64,000 bases of DNA from positions 1 to 64,000 of the forward strand of contig JAEEIA010000013.1 in assembly GCA_016281125.1 (NCBI GenBank). Reading direction: 5' to 3'. Below, piece after piece: positions 9,438 through 19,132 of the stretch (position 1 is its first letter; the number at the start of each line of letters is the position of its first letter). Source of the DNA: Oscillospiraceae bacterium. Lineage in GTDB: Bacteria > Bacillota > Clostridia > Oscillospirales > Ruminococcaceae. A model generated the notes under the pieces. The model was not told where the DNA came from and did not search any database. It was given only the letters and a program-made list of their open reading frames with translations. The translations under genes and the position numbers were made by a program.

Positions 9438-12125
9438 ATGAAACGCTTTCTCGCCGCAGCGCTTGCTGCCGCTATGGCTGTTTTCCCGATGCCGCTGCAA
9501 ACCGATGCAGAAGCCGCATCGCTGATCACAAAACGCTTTGATTTCGGCGGACTCGGCACCGCAGAGGGCTATACCGGCGTATCTGCTTCAGACGGGTATG
9601 ATGCCGCAAAAGGCTACGGCTTTGCAAATACAGATGCCGTAGAAAATGTTCCGGCAAGCGGCACGGGCGCACTATCAGACGCGGTACGCTTCAAATCGGA
9701 TGTGCCGAATCACATCTTTCATGTTGATCTGCCAAGCGGTGTCTACAAAATCACGGTCACGACCGGCGATGTACAGTCCGCAACGATTACGGCGGAGGGC
9801 ATTCCGCAGCTGTTCTTCCTGACCGGCAGCAATGCATCTGATTCCTTTACGATTCCGGTCACGGACGGGCAGCTGAATCTCTATGCAGGCTCCGGCGTCG
9901 GAACGGCGTTTTCGATCAGCGCGCTGGAAATTGAGCAGACCTCTGCCGGTACAGTCACCAAGCCGACGATCTGGGTCGGCGGCGATTCTACCGCTGCAAG
10001 CTGCTACAATGTCACGGACGATGCCGTACACGGCTGGGGACAGTATCTCTGCAAATATGTGGATACGGATCAATATGATGTCCGGAATATCTCCGTCAGC
10101 GGTATCACATCCGGCGATCTGCGCGGCTATTCGTTTGAAACTGCCGCGCATTACGGCAAACCCGGCGACATCCTGCTGCTGGCGGTCGGCATCAACGATT
10201 ACATCAAAGCGCATCAGCAGAATCCGGATACGGCTGACGCGAGCGGTTATATCACGAACATGACCGATATGATTGAACGCGCAAAGGCGAAGGGCATGAC
10301 CGTTTATCTGGTCAGGCAGCACGGTCAGGAAAGCGACCTTTTCAAGTATCCGCTGCCGGAATCCGAATGGTTCGGCCATGAGGCCGACGAGCTCGCAAAA
10401 TCTGAACAGACCGGCGTGATTGATCTGTTCCGCCCGTGGCTGGAGCTCTGTCTGGAAAACCGGTATTATGCGCAGGAATCATATTATGCTGCGGACGGTC
10501 TGCATCTGAATGCGCGTGGTGCGGACAAAATGGCGGAGATGGTCAGCGCACAGCTTTTCCCGCAGACAATGCCCGCTGTTCCGGCTGCGGGCTATGATCT
10601 CGGCATTCCGGATGCGGTTTACGAAATCGAAAGTTCGGGCAAACCGGTTTCCAATCCGCACAAGGGCTTTGTTATGACTGCGTATGCGCCGTATATGATC
10701 GACTCGTCGCAGGGCTATCAGTACGGCATCGGCGGCACGGCGGAGAATCACGCATGGGATGTGGTGACAATCGTCAGCGGATCGCCGAAATGGAATGACC
10801 TGAATCCGAAAAAAGGCGTTTACAAATGGGATGAGATTGATGCCATGCTTGACGCCTGCGAAGCGCACGGGCTGACCTACGGCATCCGCATCATGCCGTA
10901 TTCTTCGTATCTGGGGGAGGACTATGTGCCGCAGTGGGTGTATGACGCAGGTGCCAAAAAGTACACAGCGGAGTCGCGGGACAATCCGGGGGAAGAAGTC
11001 GTCTTTCCGAAGTGGGACGATCCGGTCTATTTGCAGGCGCATAAGGATTTTGTCAAAGCGCTGGCAAAACAGTATGACGGCGACCCCAGAGTGGAATTTG
11101 TGGACGTCCGGCCGTTCGGTGATTACGGCGAATGGCACAATTCGTTCGCGGTCGGCGATGAGAAATTTATGCCCTCACTGGAAATCCAGAAGGATATGCT
11201 GGACTGTTATGCCGCGGCATTTCAAAAGTCGCTGCTTGTGCTGCCGTCCAATGCGCGGGGCGAGATTTATCGGTATGCGCTGTCCATCGGCATTACCAAG
11301 CGCGACGACGGCCTGATCTCTACGCCGAATGTGGAATGGAGCCTGCTGCCGGCTTACCGCGCCAATATGCCGGTAATCGGTGAGAATTACTGGCCGTATG
11401 CGTGGGCACGCGACACGGTGCGGGAAAACGAGTATTCACTTGTGAACTGGACGCAAAAGCGGTTCCGTGAAACGATTGAAATTCCGCATATGTCGGTCTT
11501 TGCGCTCGACCAGGACAGCCATTGCAGCTATGAATTCTATCAGGAGCAGCAGGAAGTGATCGACGAAATGTGCAACAGACTGGGCTACAATTTCACCGTG
11601 ACCTCTGCGGCGCGGTACGGAAACAAGCTCGCCGTGAGAATCCAAAATACCGGTCTGGCTCCCGCATATTTCAACATTGATCTGTGCGCGGAAATCACAG
11701 ACGCGGACGGGAACAGGCTGGGAGCCTTCGGAAAGCCGGTCAGAATCGAAAGCGGCTCCTTCCGTGACGGGGAAGAAAAGGCGTTTCTGTTTGAATATGA
11801 CGGTACATTTGATGCAGATACAGGCATCTGCCTTGCGATGTACGACTGCGACAATCCGCTCTGTCAGGGCAAAAATCCGACCTTGCGCTTTGACAACAAG
11901 AATACATTATCGACCAACAGGCTAAAGCTGGTGCAGACAGAACCGGCTGCCGGGGATGTGAATGCGGACGGAAAACGGAACATCGCAGATGCGGTTCTGC
12001 TGCAAAGATGGCTGCTTGCAGTGCCGGATACCCACCTTGCAAACTGGAAGGCGGCAGATTATTCGGATGACGGCAAACTCAATGCGGCTGACCTGACACG
12101 GATGAAGCGGGAATGGATGAAATAA
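9438..12125 (+). CDS. Multi-domain secreted enzyme: SGNH/GDSL esterase (rhamnogalacturonan acetylesterase-like) + putative glycoside hydrolase-like domain + type I dockerin
   Basis: Signal peptide; IWVGGDSTAASCY, AVGINDYI, DGLHLNARGADKMA (SGNH blocks); barrel-like region NPHKGFVMTAYAPY...WNDLNPKKGVYKWDEIDAMLDAC...DVRPFGDYGEWH; dockerin GDVNADGKRNIADAVLLQRWLL...DYSDDGKLNAADLTRMK; ATG preceded by GGAGG. Confidence 0.82.
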   Translation: MKRFLAAALAAAMAVFPMPLQTDAEAASLITKRFDFGGLGTAEGYTGVSASDGYDAAKGYGFANTDAVENVPASGTGALSDAVRFKSDVPNHIFHVDLPSGVYKITVTTGDVQSATITAEGIPQLFFLTGSNASDSFTIPVTDGQLNLYAGSGVGTAFSISALEIEQTSAGTVTKPTIWVGGDSTAASCYNVTDDAVHGWGQYLCKYVDTDQYDVRNISVSGITSGDLRGYSFETAAHYGKPGDILLLAVGINDYIKAHQQNPDTADASGYITNMTDMIERAKAKGMTVYLVRQHGQESDLFKYPLPESEWFGHEADELAKSEQTGVIDLFRPWLELCLENRYYAQESYYAADGLHLNARGADKMAEMVSAQLFPQTMPAVPAAGYDLGIPDAVYEIESSGKPVSNPHKGFVMTAYAPYMIDSSQGYQYGIGGTAENHAWDVVTIVSGSPKWNDLNPKKGVYKWDEIDAMLDACEAHGLTYGIRIMPYSSYLGEDYVPQWVYDAGAKKYTAESRDNPGEEVVFPKWDDPVYLQAHKDFVKALAKQYDGDPRVEFVDVRPFGDYGEWHNSFAVGDEKFMPSLEIQKDMLDCYAAAFQKSLLVLPSNARGEIYRYALSIGITKRDDGLISTPNVEWSLLPAYRANMPVIGENYWPYAWARDTVRENEYSLVNWTQKRFRETIEIPHMSVFALDQDSHCSYEFYQEQQEVIDEMCNRLGYNFTVTSAARYGNKLAVRIQNTGLAPAYFNIDLCAEITDADGNRLGAFGKPVRIESGSFRDGEEKAFLFEYDGTFDADTGICLAMYDCDNPLCQGKNPTLRFDNKNTLSTNRLKLVQTEPAAGDVNADGKRNIADAVLLQRWLLAVPDTHLANWKAADYSDDGKLNAADLTRMKREWMK

Positions 12126-12180
12126 CAAACAGGGAGCAGTTCGGCTTGAACTGCTCCCTGTCGTTTGATACATATGCGGT

Positions 12181-12864
12181 TCAGGCCTGACGCGCTTCCC
12201 GCTTTCTGAGCATGACGGAATTGACAATCCAGGCTATCAGCAGCACCAGATTTCCGCCCAGGAACAAAAGTACGCTCATGAACGCGTATCCGAGTCCGTC
12301 CCAGCTGTTATTGTGATGTACGGCCAGAAGCCAGAAGATACAGGCAGCCGCTGCAATCAGACCGTAAATCACGGTCATGGGAACGACAAACGATTTTCGT
12401 TTCCTGCATTCCGCCGCAATCATCTTCCGGCTCGGGATGCCGAGCAGGAGCAGCAGCACAGTCAGAATGAGAATCGGTTTGTTCGTGCCGCAGTCTGTTC
12501 CGACATCGAATGCGCGTTCCGCGGCGGTTCGCTGCCGCTGCCGTTTCGTCTGACACAACAGGAATCTCGGATTGCGGTTTCTGGTGACGACCTCAACCGG
12601 ATCACCGGCCTGATACGACGTGTCATTCGTATAAATTCCCGAATTGGAATATTCTTTTCCGGTTTCCGGGTCGTGATACCGGAAATACAGGAAGATGCCG
12701 CCTGTATCATTGGGATTGTAGGTGCTGATCCGGTCAATCGGCAGCGTTTCCACCTGTTCGGTGTACCGGAATTCTTCGATGAGCCTGTCTGCGTAATATA
12801 CCCATGCACTCAGCAAGGACGCGGCCAGAAATGTCAGGATACACAAAAGCAGACCTTTTTTCAT
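12181..12864 (-). CDS. Membrane protein, DUF3592-like
   Basis: N-terminal TM, GGIFLYFRYHDPETGKEYSNSGIYTNDTSYQAGDPVEVVTRNRNPRFLL, C-terminal TM segments. Confidence 0.6.
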   Translation of the reverse strand: MKKGLLLCILTFLAASLLSAWVYYADRLIEEFRYTEQVETLPIDRISTYNPNDTGGIFLYFRYHDPETGKEYSNSGIYTNDTSYQAGDPVEVVTRNRNPRFLLCQTKRQRQRTAAERAFDVGTDCGTNKPILILTVLLLLLGIPSRKMIAAECRKRKSFVVPMTVIYGLIAAAACIFWLLAVHHNNSWDGLGYAFMSVLLFLGGNLVLLIAWIVNSVMLRKREARQA

Positions 12865-13033
12865 TGCTGCACATCTCCTTTCAGCATCAGAAGGACAGTG
12901 CGTTCTGATGTCCTTTCTGTGTTCATTATAGCATGAAACAGATGCGCAGGGAAGATGCCTTGTGTCATGGATGCAGTGACAAATGTAACAGCTTTTGACA
13001 GAATGAGAGCCCTGCGCAAAGCAGGGCTCATTA

Positions 13034-13789
13034 TCATATCAGGTGATAGACTGCACAGGCATTCCGGTGCATAAGCAGCTCCCGCTGCTCTGCGGTGCTA
13101 TCAAGGGAAGCGGCAAAATCCAGATGCGCGCGCTGGGAACAGCTGCCGAAGTCAGAGCCGAACAGGAACCTGTGCGGCATTGCGGGGATTGCAGCAGCAA
13201 GCGCCCGCCGGATGCCGGGCAGCTTATCCGGATCGTCCGCCAGAGAAGAAAGCTCAAAGGATACGTTTTCCATGCATTTGAGCGTTTCAAAGCACTGTGC
13301 CGCCTCCGGATAATAGCAGTGGCAGTACACAAACCGATTCTGCGGGCGGCGCTGCGCAAGCTGCTTCATGATCTGCGGGGCGGCGTACTGCGCATCGTTC
13401 CAGCCGGTATGAAACAGCACCGGCACCGAAAATTCCGCAGCAAGATCATACACAGGCTCCAGCGCGGGATCCGTACAGTAAAAATGCTCGTGACCGGTAA
13501 ACAGCTTCAGCCCGACGATTTCGCTGTGCTCCAGCAGCGTTCTGCAAAGCGCAAGCTGTTCGCGGAAGCTGAAAAACGGGCTGATGCCCGCGACGACCCT
13601 GATCACAGGATCCCCGCGGAACAGCTCCGCACAGTCACGGGTAGAGCCGATTGTGCTTTCCAATGCGGAATCCGCGATGACGATGCCGCGGTCTACGCCG
13701 TTTTTTCGCAGCTCCGCAAGCAGTGCGGTTCGTTTGGCAGGAAAATCGGGACAGTCAACGGGAAGATGCAGGTGTGAATCAATAATCAT
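13034..13789 (-). CDS. Amidohydrolase-family metal-dependent hydrolase
   Basis: MIIDSHLHLP..., VLFHTGWNDA, FVYCHCY, FLFGSDFG: amidohydrolase-2 motifs. Confidence 0.8.
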   Translation of the reverse strand: MIIDSHLHLPVDCPDFPAKRTALLAELRKNGVDRGIVIADSALESTIGSTRDCAELFRGDPVIRVVAGISPFFSFREQLALCRTLLEHSEIVGLKLFTGHEHFYCTDPALEPVYDLAAEFSVPVLFHTGWNDAQYAAPQIMKQLAQRRPQNRFVYCHCYYPEAAQCFETLKCMENVSFELSSLADDPDKLPGIRRALAAAIPAMPHRFLFGSDFGSCSQRAHLDFAASLDSTAEQRELLMHRNACAVYHLI

Positions 13790-13799
13790 GGGTTCTCCT

Positions 13800-14900
13800 T
13801 TATTCGGGACATTTGTTCAGCATTCCGCTGAGGATATCGGCAAATGCTGCGGGGGCGGCGAATTGCGGAACGTGACCGCAGCCGGGAACCGCTGCATACG
13901 CTTTCAGGGGCGCTGTGATATCCGCACAGTATTGCTCGGACAGTGCATAGCTGCATATAAAGTCACGGTCGCCGGAAATAAAGAACGCCGGCATCGGATA
14001 GTTCATATCATCGTCATAAATATCGCAGGTGTAGATCATATCAAAGAGCTGCCTGTTCAGTGCGGCATATCCGTCAGGATCAAGCATTTGTTTCAGCGTC
14101 CACCGTACATCGTCAATGCCGGTGTACGGAGAAAACAATGCAGACCGCAGCGTGTGTGCTTTTACTGACGCAGGATGATAGGGTGCGGCCGCTTTTCTCA
14201 GCGCCAGAAATTCCTGCATAGTTTCAGCGTTCAGATAGTTCTGATAAGCGGCATCCAGTGCCGACGGATCTTCGTTTCGGGCAGCTGCGGCTGACCGTGC
14301 ATCCTGGTAAGACAGTTCGTCCGATCTTCGGATGTTGACAAACTGCCCGATTCCGACAAATGCCCGGACTTTTTCCGGATGTGCCTTTGCATATCTGCTC
14401 CCGAGCAATGAACCGTATGAATGCCCCATTATGACGACCTGGTCGGCATGGAATCTGCCCCGCAGATACTCGACGACCGCATCTGTGTCAAGGAGTGCCT
14501 GTTCAAACGTCGCCGTCGTGTTGGACGGATCCTTGTCCCGGTTACGGTAATAAGTTCTGCCGCAGCCCCGCTGATCCCAGCATACAACCGTGTAGCCGTC
14601 GGTCAGATAATCGGAAAAGAGATTTGAGATTGCCGCATCGGGACCGGCAGGCCCGCCGTGCAGATACAGGATGACCGGGTTTTCCGTATCGCTGCCTCTG
14701 AGCAGAAGATACTGTTCCTGACCGCAGACCGGTACGAAGATTGATTCATCGACGCCTTTTTCGGGATCTATGGGGTGTCTGTGCCGGTTGATGCTTCTTC
14801 CGGTCATGACGGCAGCGGTCATGAGTAACAGCAGGATGACAGGCAGCAGACACAGTGCTTTCAGAAGCCGGATGCCGCGGCTTTTTTTCTTCTTTCGCAA
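13800..14900 (-). CDS. Alpha/beta hydrolase (proline iminopeptidase-like), membrane-anchored
   Basis: N-terminal TM; LYLHGGPAGPD, CWDQRGCGRTY, VIMGHSYGSLLGSRYA, GCGHVPQ. Confidence 0.85.
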   Translation of the reverse strand: MRKKKKSRGIRLLKALCLLPVILLLLMTAAVMTGRSINRHRHPIDPEKGVDESIFVPVCGQEQYLLLRGSDTENPVILYLHGGPAGPDAAISNLFSDYLTDGYTVVCWDQRGCGRTYYRNRDKDPSNTTATFEQALLDTDAVVEYLRGRFHADQVVIMGHSYGSLLGSRYAKAHPEKVRAFVGIGQFVNIRRSDELSYQDARSAAAARNEDPSALDAAYQNYLNAETMQEFLALRKAAAPYHPASVKAHTLRSALFSPYTGIDDVRWTLKQMLDPDGYAALNRQLFDMIYTCDIYDDDMNYPMPAFFISGDRDFICSYALSEQYCADITAPLKAYAAVPGCGHVPQFAAPAAFADILSGMLNKCPE

Positions 14901-14948
14901 AGTTTTATTCTGAACCTTTCTGAGATATGTATGTGATGCCGTTGAAAC

Positions 14949-15866
14949 TCACAGCCATTTTTTCTTTTTGAAGAACACAAGGCTCAGAATCACAATGGCT
15001 ATGCTGATGACAATGACAATCGGGTAGGCAGCTTTGTATTCCAGCTCCGGCATATATTTGAAGTTCATGCCGTACCAGCCGGCAATCAGCGTCAGCGGCA
15101 TAAAGATCGAGGAGATGATCGTGAGCAGCGCCATGATGCGGTTCTGCCTGACGTCCAGCTGGGACTGATACAGATCGCGGATCTGAATGGAAAACTCGCG
15201 CAGAGAGGACGTCAGATCGTGCAGTCTGGAAACGCGCTGCGAAAACAGATGAAAATAACGGGTATTTTCCCTCTTGAAGAAATTGTTTTCATTTTCCTCC
15301 AGCTCCTGACTGAGATCCAGCAGCTGGTCATAATGGTTGCGCAGATCGCGGAGATCGCTCCGGATGCGGCTGACGCGCTGCGAGGGATCCGTGACCGTGC
15401 CCTCCAGGATACCGGATTCGATTCCGTCCAGCTCCTTGTCATACTGTTCCAGAATGACCTGGTCCTCTGAAACGATCTGTTCCAGAAAATCATACAGAAA
15501 GCGTTCCAGGCTCGGCACCGCCCAGCGTTTGGCGGCAACGATCCGGTCAATCTGCTTCATGACATACCCGCTGTCGTCAATGAACACAATGCCCTTTTCA
15601 TCCAGTGCAAACGCAAAGTTCGTGTTCGGCGCGGAGATATGTTTCCTGTCCGGGATCGAGAACGTGCCGGTCAGCGAATCGTAGTTGACCTCCGCTTTGG
15701 TGGAGTGAGTCGAGGACAGGTCAATGTCCATTTCGATGCCCATGTCAAATTTGTCCTTGCTTTCCAGCCACTCCGCGGCGGTCAGCACCGCGACATACCG
15801 GCTGTTCTTCTTGGTGAAATTCAGATGCTCCGCTTTTTCCAGCGTATTTCTGATATAATAATACAT
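14949..15866 (-). CDS. CorA-family divalent cation transporter
   Basis: C-terminal two TMs with GMNFKYMPELEYKAAYP; coiled-coil cytosolic region; start at MYYYIRNTLEKAEHL. Confidence 0.88.
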   Translation of the reverse strand: MYYYIRNTLEKAEHLNFTKKNSRYVAVLTAAEWLESKDKFDMGIEMDIDLSSTHSTKAEVNYDSLTGTFSIPDRKHISAPNTNFAFALDEKGIVFIDDSGYVMKQIDRIVAAKRWAVPSLERFLYDFLEQIVSEDQVILEQYDKELDGIESGILEGTVTDPSQRVSRIRSDLRDLRNHYDQLLDLSQELEENENNFFKRENTRYFHLFSQRVSRLHDLTSSLREFSIQIRDLYQSQLDVRQNRIMALLTIISSIFMPLTLIAGWYGMNFKYMPELEYKAAYPIVIVISIAIVILSLVFFKKKKWL

Positions 15867-16140
15867 CGGTTTTCTCCCTGCGTATTTTTCGGATGCGGAC
15901 GGCCTGCGCCGTCCCTTTTTGTACATATCATTATTATAGCATACCGGTTCTGATTTGACAAGAGGCTTTCCCAGCTGCAATTTGTTCGATTTTTTGCACA
16001 TTTTCTTTTGGGGGAAGAAGCAGGATTCCGGGGAAGGCGGTCTGACAGCACTTTTTTGCTGCGAATGATTGCATTTTCCGGCGAAATGTGATATAATAAA
16101 ACAGAATATGCAGAAAACAAAATCAATCAGGGAGGATTCC

Positions 16141-16842
16141 ATGATTTATCTGTTGGAGGATGACCAGAACATCCGGGATTTTACGATTTATGCAATCGAA
16201 AGTGCGGGCTGTGAGATCCGCGGCTTTTCCCTGCCGTCGGCATTCCGGGCGGCGGTGGAAGAGCAGACACCGGACGTCGTGCTGCTCGACATCATGCTGC
16301 CGGAGGAGAACGGCTTTTCCGTTCTGCGCTGGCTCCGTGACAATCCCGCGACCAAAAAGCTCCCGATCATGATGCTCTCCGCGCGCAGCACCGAGTACGA
16401 CAAGGTGCTCGGGCTGGACAGCGGCGCCGACGATTACCTTGCAAAGCCGTTTGGTGTCATGGAGCTGCTCTCCCGGATCCGGGCACTGCTGCGGCGCACC
16501 GCTTCCCAGGAAACGGAGGACGAAACGCTCTGCTGCGGCAGCATCCTGCTGAGCACGGCGCGGCACTTCGTTTCCGTGCGGGAGGAGGAGGTCGTCCTGA
16601 CCGGCAAGGAATTTGATCTGCTTGCCATGCTGATGCGCAATCAGGGTATCGTCCTGAGCAGAGAGCGCATTTTGCAGACTGTCTGGGGCTATGACTATAC
16701 CGGCGAAAGCCGCACGGTCGATGTCCACATCCGGACGCTCCGCGCAAAGCTCGGGGAGGCGGGCAATGCCGTCGAAACTGTCCGCGGCGTCGGATACCGT
16801 TTCCAGGCAAATCCGACCGATCCCACGGAGGCAACAGAATGA
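16141..16842 (+). CDS. Response regulator, OmpR/PhoB family
   Basis: MIYLLEDDQNIRDFTIY, VVLLDIMLPEENGF, KPFGVMELLSRIRALLRR, winged-helix RTVDVHIRTLRAKLGE...VRGVGYRF; GGAGG RBS. Confidence 0.93.
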   Translation: MIYLLEDDQNIRDFTIYAIESAGCEIRGFSLPSAFRAAVEEQTPDVVLLDIMLPEENGFSVLRWLRDNPATKKLPIMMLSARSTEYDKVLGLDSGADDYLAKPFGVMELLSRIRALLRRTASQETEDETLCCGSILLSTARHFVSVREEEVVLTGKEFDLLAMLMRNQGIVLSRERILQTVWGYDYTGESRTVDVHIRTLRAKLGEAGNAVETVRGVGYRFQANPTDPTEATE

Positions 16843-19019
16843 AAAAGACACTGTTCCGCAAGCTGCTGATTGCAATGGGCGCCACGCTCGGCCTCTGCCT
16901 GCTGGTTTATCCGCTGCTGCTGCCGACCGAAAACTATTTCCGGCTGGTGCTTCAGCTGCTGCCGCTCGCCGTGCTGGTCGGGCTGCTGATGCTGGTGCCG
17001 CTTTATTTTATCAGCGATAAATTTTCCAAAGATACCGCACTGGAGCTGAAAAAGCTGCGGCTTGATTCCGGCTCCGCGCTGACGCAGTATCCTGAGCTGC
17101 GGCCGCTGGCACGGCAGGTCGGCAGCCTGAAAGCGCAGATCAATGCGCAGATGAACGAACTGACCGGTCAGCAGGAGCAGCTTCGCGTTCTGACCGACAA
17201 TATGCAGGAAGGTCTGCTGCTGATCAGTGCGGCGGGCAGAGTGCTTTCGCATAACCATGCGGCACTGGAGCTGCTCGGCAAAGAGCGCGAAATCCGTGAG
17301 GAGATTTTCTCGGTATTCGATCTCAGCGATGCAGAGCCGTTCCGGCGCGTGGTCGGACAGGCGCTTGCAGGCGCGCGGGCCTCTGCCGTCCTGACGGTCG
17401 AGGATACCGCCGTGCAGCTGATCGCAAACCCGGTCACACGGGAAAACCGCATGACCGGCGCGGTCATGGTGCTGCTGGACGTCACCGAGCGCGAAAAGCG
17501 CGATGCCCTGCGGCGGGAATTCACCGCAAACATCTCCCATGAGCTGAAAACTCCGCTGACCTCGATTTACGGCATTGCCGACATGATGGAAAGCGGCATG
17601 GTCAAGAAAAAGGACATCGGCGGGTTTGCCCTGCGCATCCGCGACGAGTCCGCGCGCATGATCGCGCTGATCGAGGATATTATCCGTTTGTCCCGCCTGG
17701 ATGACGAGAGCTTCACCGAGGAGGTGCTCCCGCTTGATCTTTACGAGATTGCGGAAAATGTTCTGGAGCAGCTGCGTCCCGCTGCCGAAACACGGCAGAT
17801 CACGATTACGCTGGAGGGCGAATCCGCCCCGATGCAGGGCGTGCCGGTCATTGTGGAGGAAATGCTCTATAATCTCTGCGACAACGCAATCAAATATAAT
17901 GTGGAGCAGGGCGCGGTACATATGAAGGTCAGCTGCACTGAGCAGCAGACGATCTTCACGGTCACGGATACCGGCATCGGCATTCCGCAGGCAGACCGCG
18001 AGCGCATTTTTGAGCGCTTCTACCGCGTGGACAAGAGCCATTCCAAGCAGATCGGCGGCACGGGACTCGGCCTGTCGATTGTCAAGCACGGCGCGCAGTT
18101 CCACAATGCGACCATTGAGCTGGAAAGCCAGCTCGGCAGCGGCACGACGATTACGCTGTTCTTCCCGCGCAGTGCGGAGGCGGCGGCGCAGGCGGAAAGC
18201 TCTGCGCGGTTTGACCCGCTGAATGTGGATATTCCCGGCGAGGCTGAAGCAAAGCTGATTCAGATTCGCGGCGGAGAACCGGAGCCGGAATCTAAGCCGG
18301 AGCCTGTCGAAGCAGCAGAACCGGAATTCGAGCCGGAGCTTGTTACAGCAGAAGAGCCGGAATCCGAGCCGGAGCTTGTTGCAGAAGAAGAGCCGGAATC
18401 TGAGCCAGAGCCTGTTGCAGAAGAAGAGCCGGAATCCGAGCCGGAGCTTGTTGCAGAAGAAGAGCCGGAATCTGAGCCGGAGCCTGTTGCAGAAGAAGAG
18501 CCGGAATCTGAGCCAGAGCCTGTTGCAGAAGAAGAACCGGAACCCGAGCCGGAGTCCATTGAAGCAGAAGAACCGGAATCCGAGCCGGAGCCTGTTGCAG
18601 CGGCAGAGCCGAAATCCGAGCCGGAGCTCACCGAAGCAGCGGAACCGGAATATCCGGACTATGTGGAGCAGCCGCTGTTTTCCGAACCCGAACCGGTGGC
18701 GGAACAAAAGGGCGGATCATCTGTGGCGCCCGCGCATATGCTGGATGAAACGGAGCGCCTGCTGAACGAGGCATGCGCTGCACTCGATCTGGATCTGTTC
18801 GGCACGCCCGAACCGGAGGAACCCGCAGAGGCGGAGCCGTATTACGAGGAGACGCCCGAGGCAGAGCCTTACTACGAGGAGGATGACGGCGATCTGCCGG
18901 CGGAATCCGATTATCCCGAGGCGGACGAGGTCATTCCGGAGCCGGAGGAGCCTGTCAAAGAAGCCCGCCGCATCAGCATCGTTCCGCTGGATGAGGATAC
19001 GATGGATATCCGGATTTAA
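16839..19019 (+). CDS. Sensor histidine kinase (PhoR-like) with long acidic C-terminal repeat tail
   Basis: Two TMs, PAS-like region, FTANISHELKTPLTSIYG H-box, N/G boxes (DNAIKYN, DTGIGIP, GGTGLGLSIVKH); then ~200-aa E/P-rich tail; overlaps the response regulator by 4 nt. Confidence 0.92.
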   Translation: MKKTLFRKLLIAMGATLGLCLLVYPLLLPTENYFRLVLQLLPLAVLVGLLMLVPLYFISDKFSKDTALELKKLRLDSGSALTQYPELRPLARQVGSLKAQINAQMNELTGQQEQLRVLTDNMQEGLLLISAAGRVLSHNHAALELLGKEREIREEIFSVFDLSDAEPFRRVVGQALAGARASAVLTVEDTAVQLIANPVTRENRMTGAVMVLLDVTEREKRDALRREFTANISHELKTPLTSIYGIADMMESGMVKKKDIGGFALRIRDESARMIALIEDIIRLSRLDDESFTEEVLPLDLYEIAENVLEQLRPAAETRQITITLEGESAPMQGVPVIVEEMLYNLCDNAIKYNVEQGAVHMKVSCTEQQTIFTVTDTGIGIPQADRERIFERFYRVDKSHSKQIGGTGLGLSIVKHGAQFHNATIELESQLGSGTTITLFFPRSAEAAAQAESSARFDPLNVDIPGEAEAKLIQIRGGEPEPESKPEPVEAAEPEFEPELVTAEEPESEPELVAEEEPESEPEPVAEEEPESEPELVAEEEPESEPEPVAEEEPESEPEPVAEEEPEPEPESIEAEEPESEPEPVAAAEPKSEPELTEAAEPEYPDYVEQPLFSEPEPVAEQKGGSSVAPAHMLDETERLLNEACAALDLDLFGTPEPEEPAEAEPYYEETPEAEPYYEEDDGDLPAESDYPEADEVIPEPEEPVKEARRISIVPLDEDTMDIRI
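18280..18655 (+). repeat. Intragenic 36-bp (12-aa) tandem repeats, ~10 units, consensus EPESEP(E/L)(P/L)VAEE
   Basis: Repeated gcagaagaagagccggaatc(t/c)gagcc(a/g)gagc(c/t)tgtt units. Confidence 0.9.
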
Positions 19020-19053
19020 CGCAAATTTAACATTGGTTTACGTGTTCTTAACA
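19015..19053 (+). promoter_or_regulatory. Putative Pho-box-like operator: four 11-bp-phased repeats
   Basis: TTTAAC(19015) TTTAAC(19026) TTTACG(19037) TTAACA(19048) at exact 11-bp spacing between phoR-like stop and nptA. Confidence 0.6.
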
Positions 19054-19132
19054 TTCGCAATACAGAAATTTGATTTTCCTGTACTATGATATACTTGGTA
19101 ATAATGAGTATGAAAGCAGAAGGAAAAATCAG

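Noticed and set aside
18260-18631. Ser/Gly/Asp repeat ORF (SDSGSSSATGSG) on the minus strand
   Set aside because: Looks like an SD-repeat adhesin but is only the reverse complement of the kinase tail repeats.
18280-18655. Possible CRISPR-like array because of regular 36-bp spacing
   Set aside because: Units are contiguous and in-frame coding repeats with no unique spacers and no cas genes.
16695-18707. 670-aa minus-strand ORF with FRLFFCNRLRLGFR repeats
   Set aside because: Antisense image of the histidine kinase and its E/P tandem repeats.
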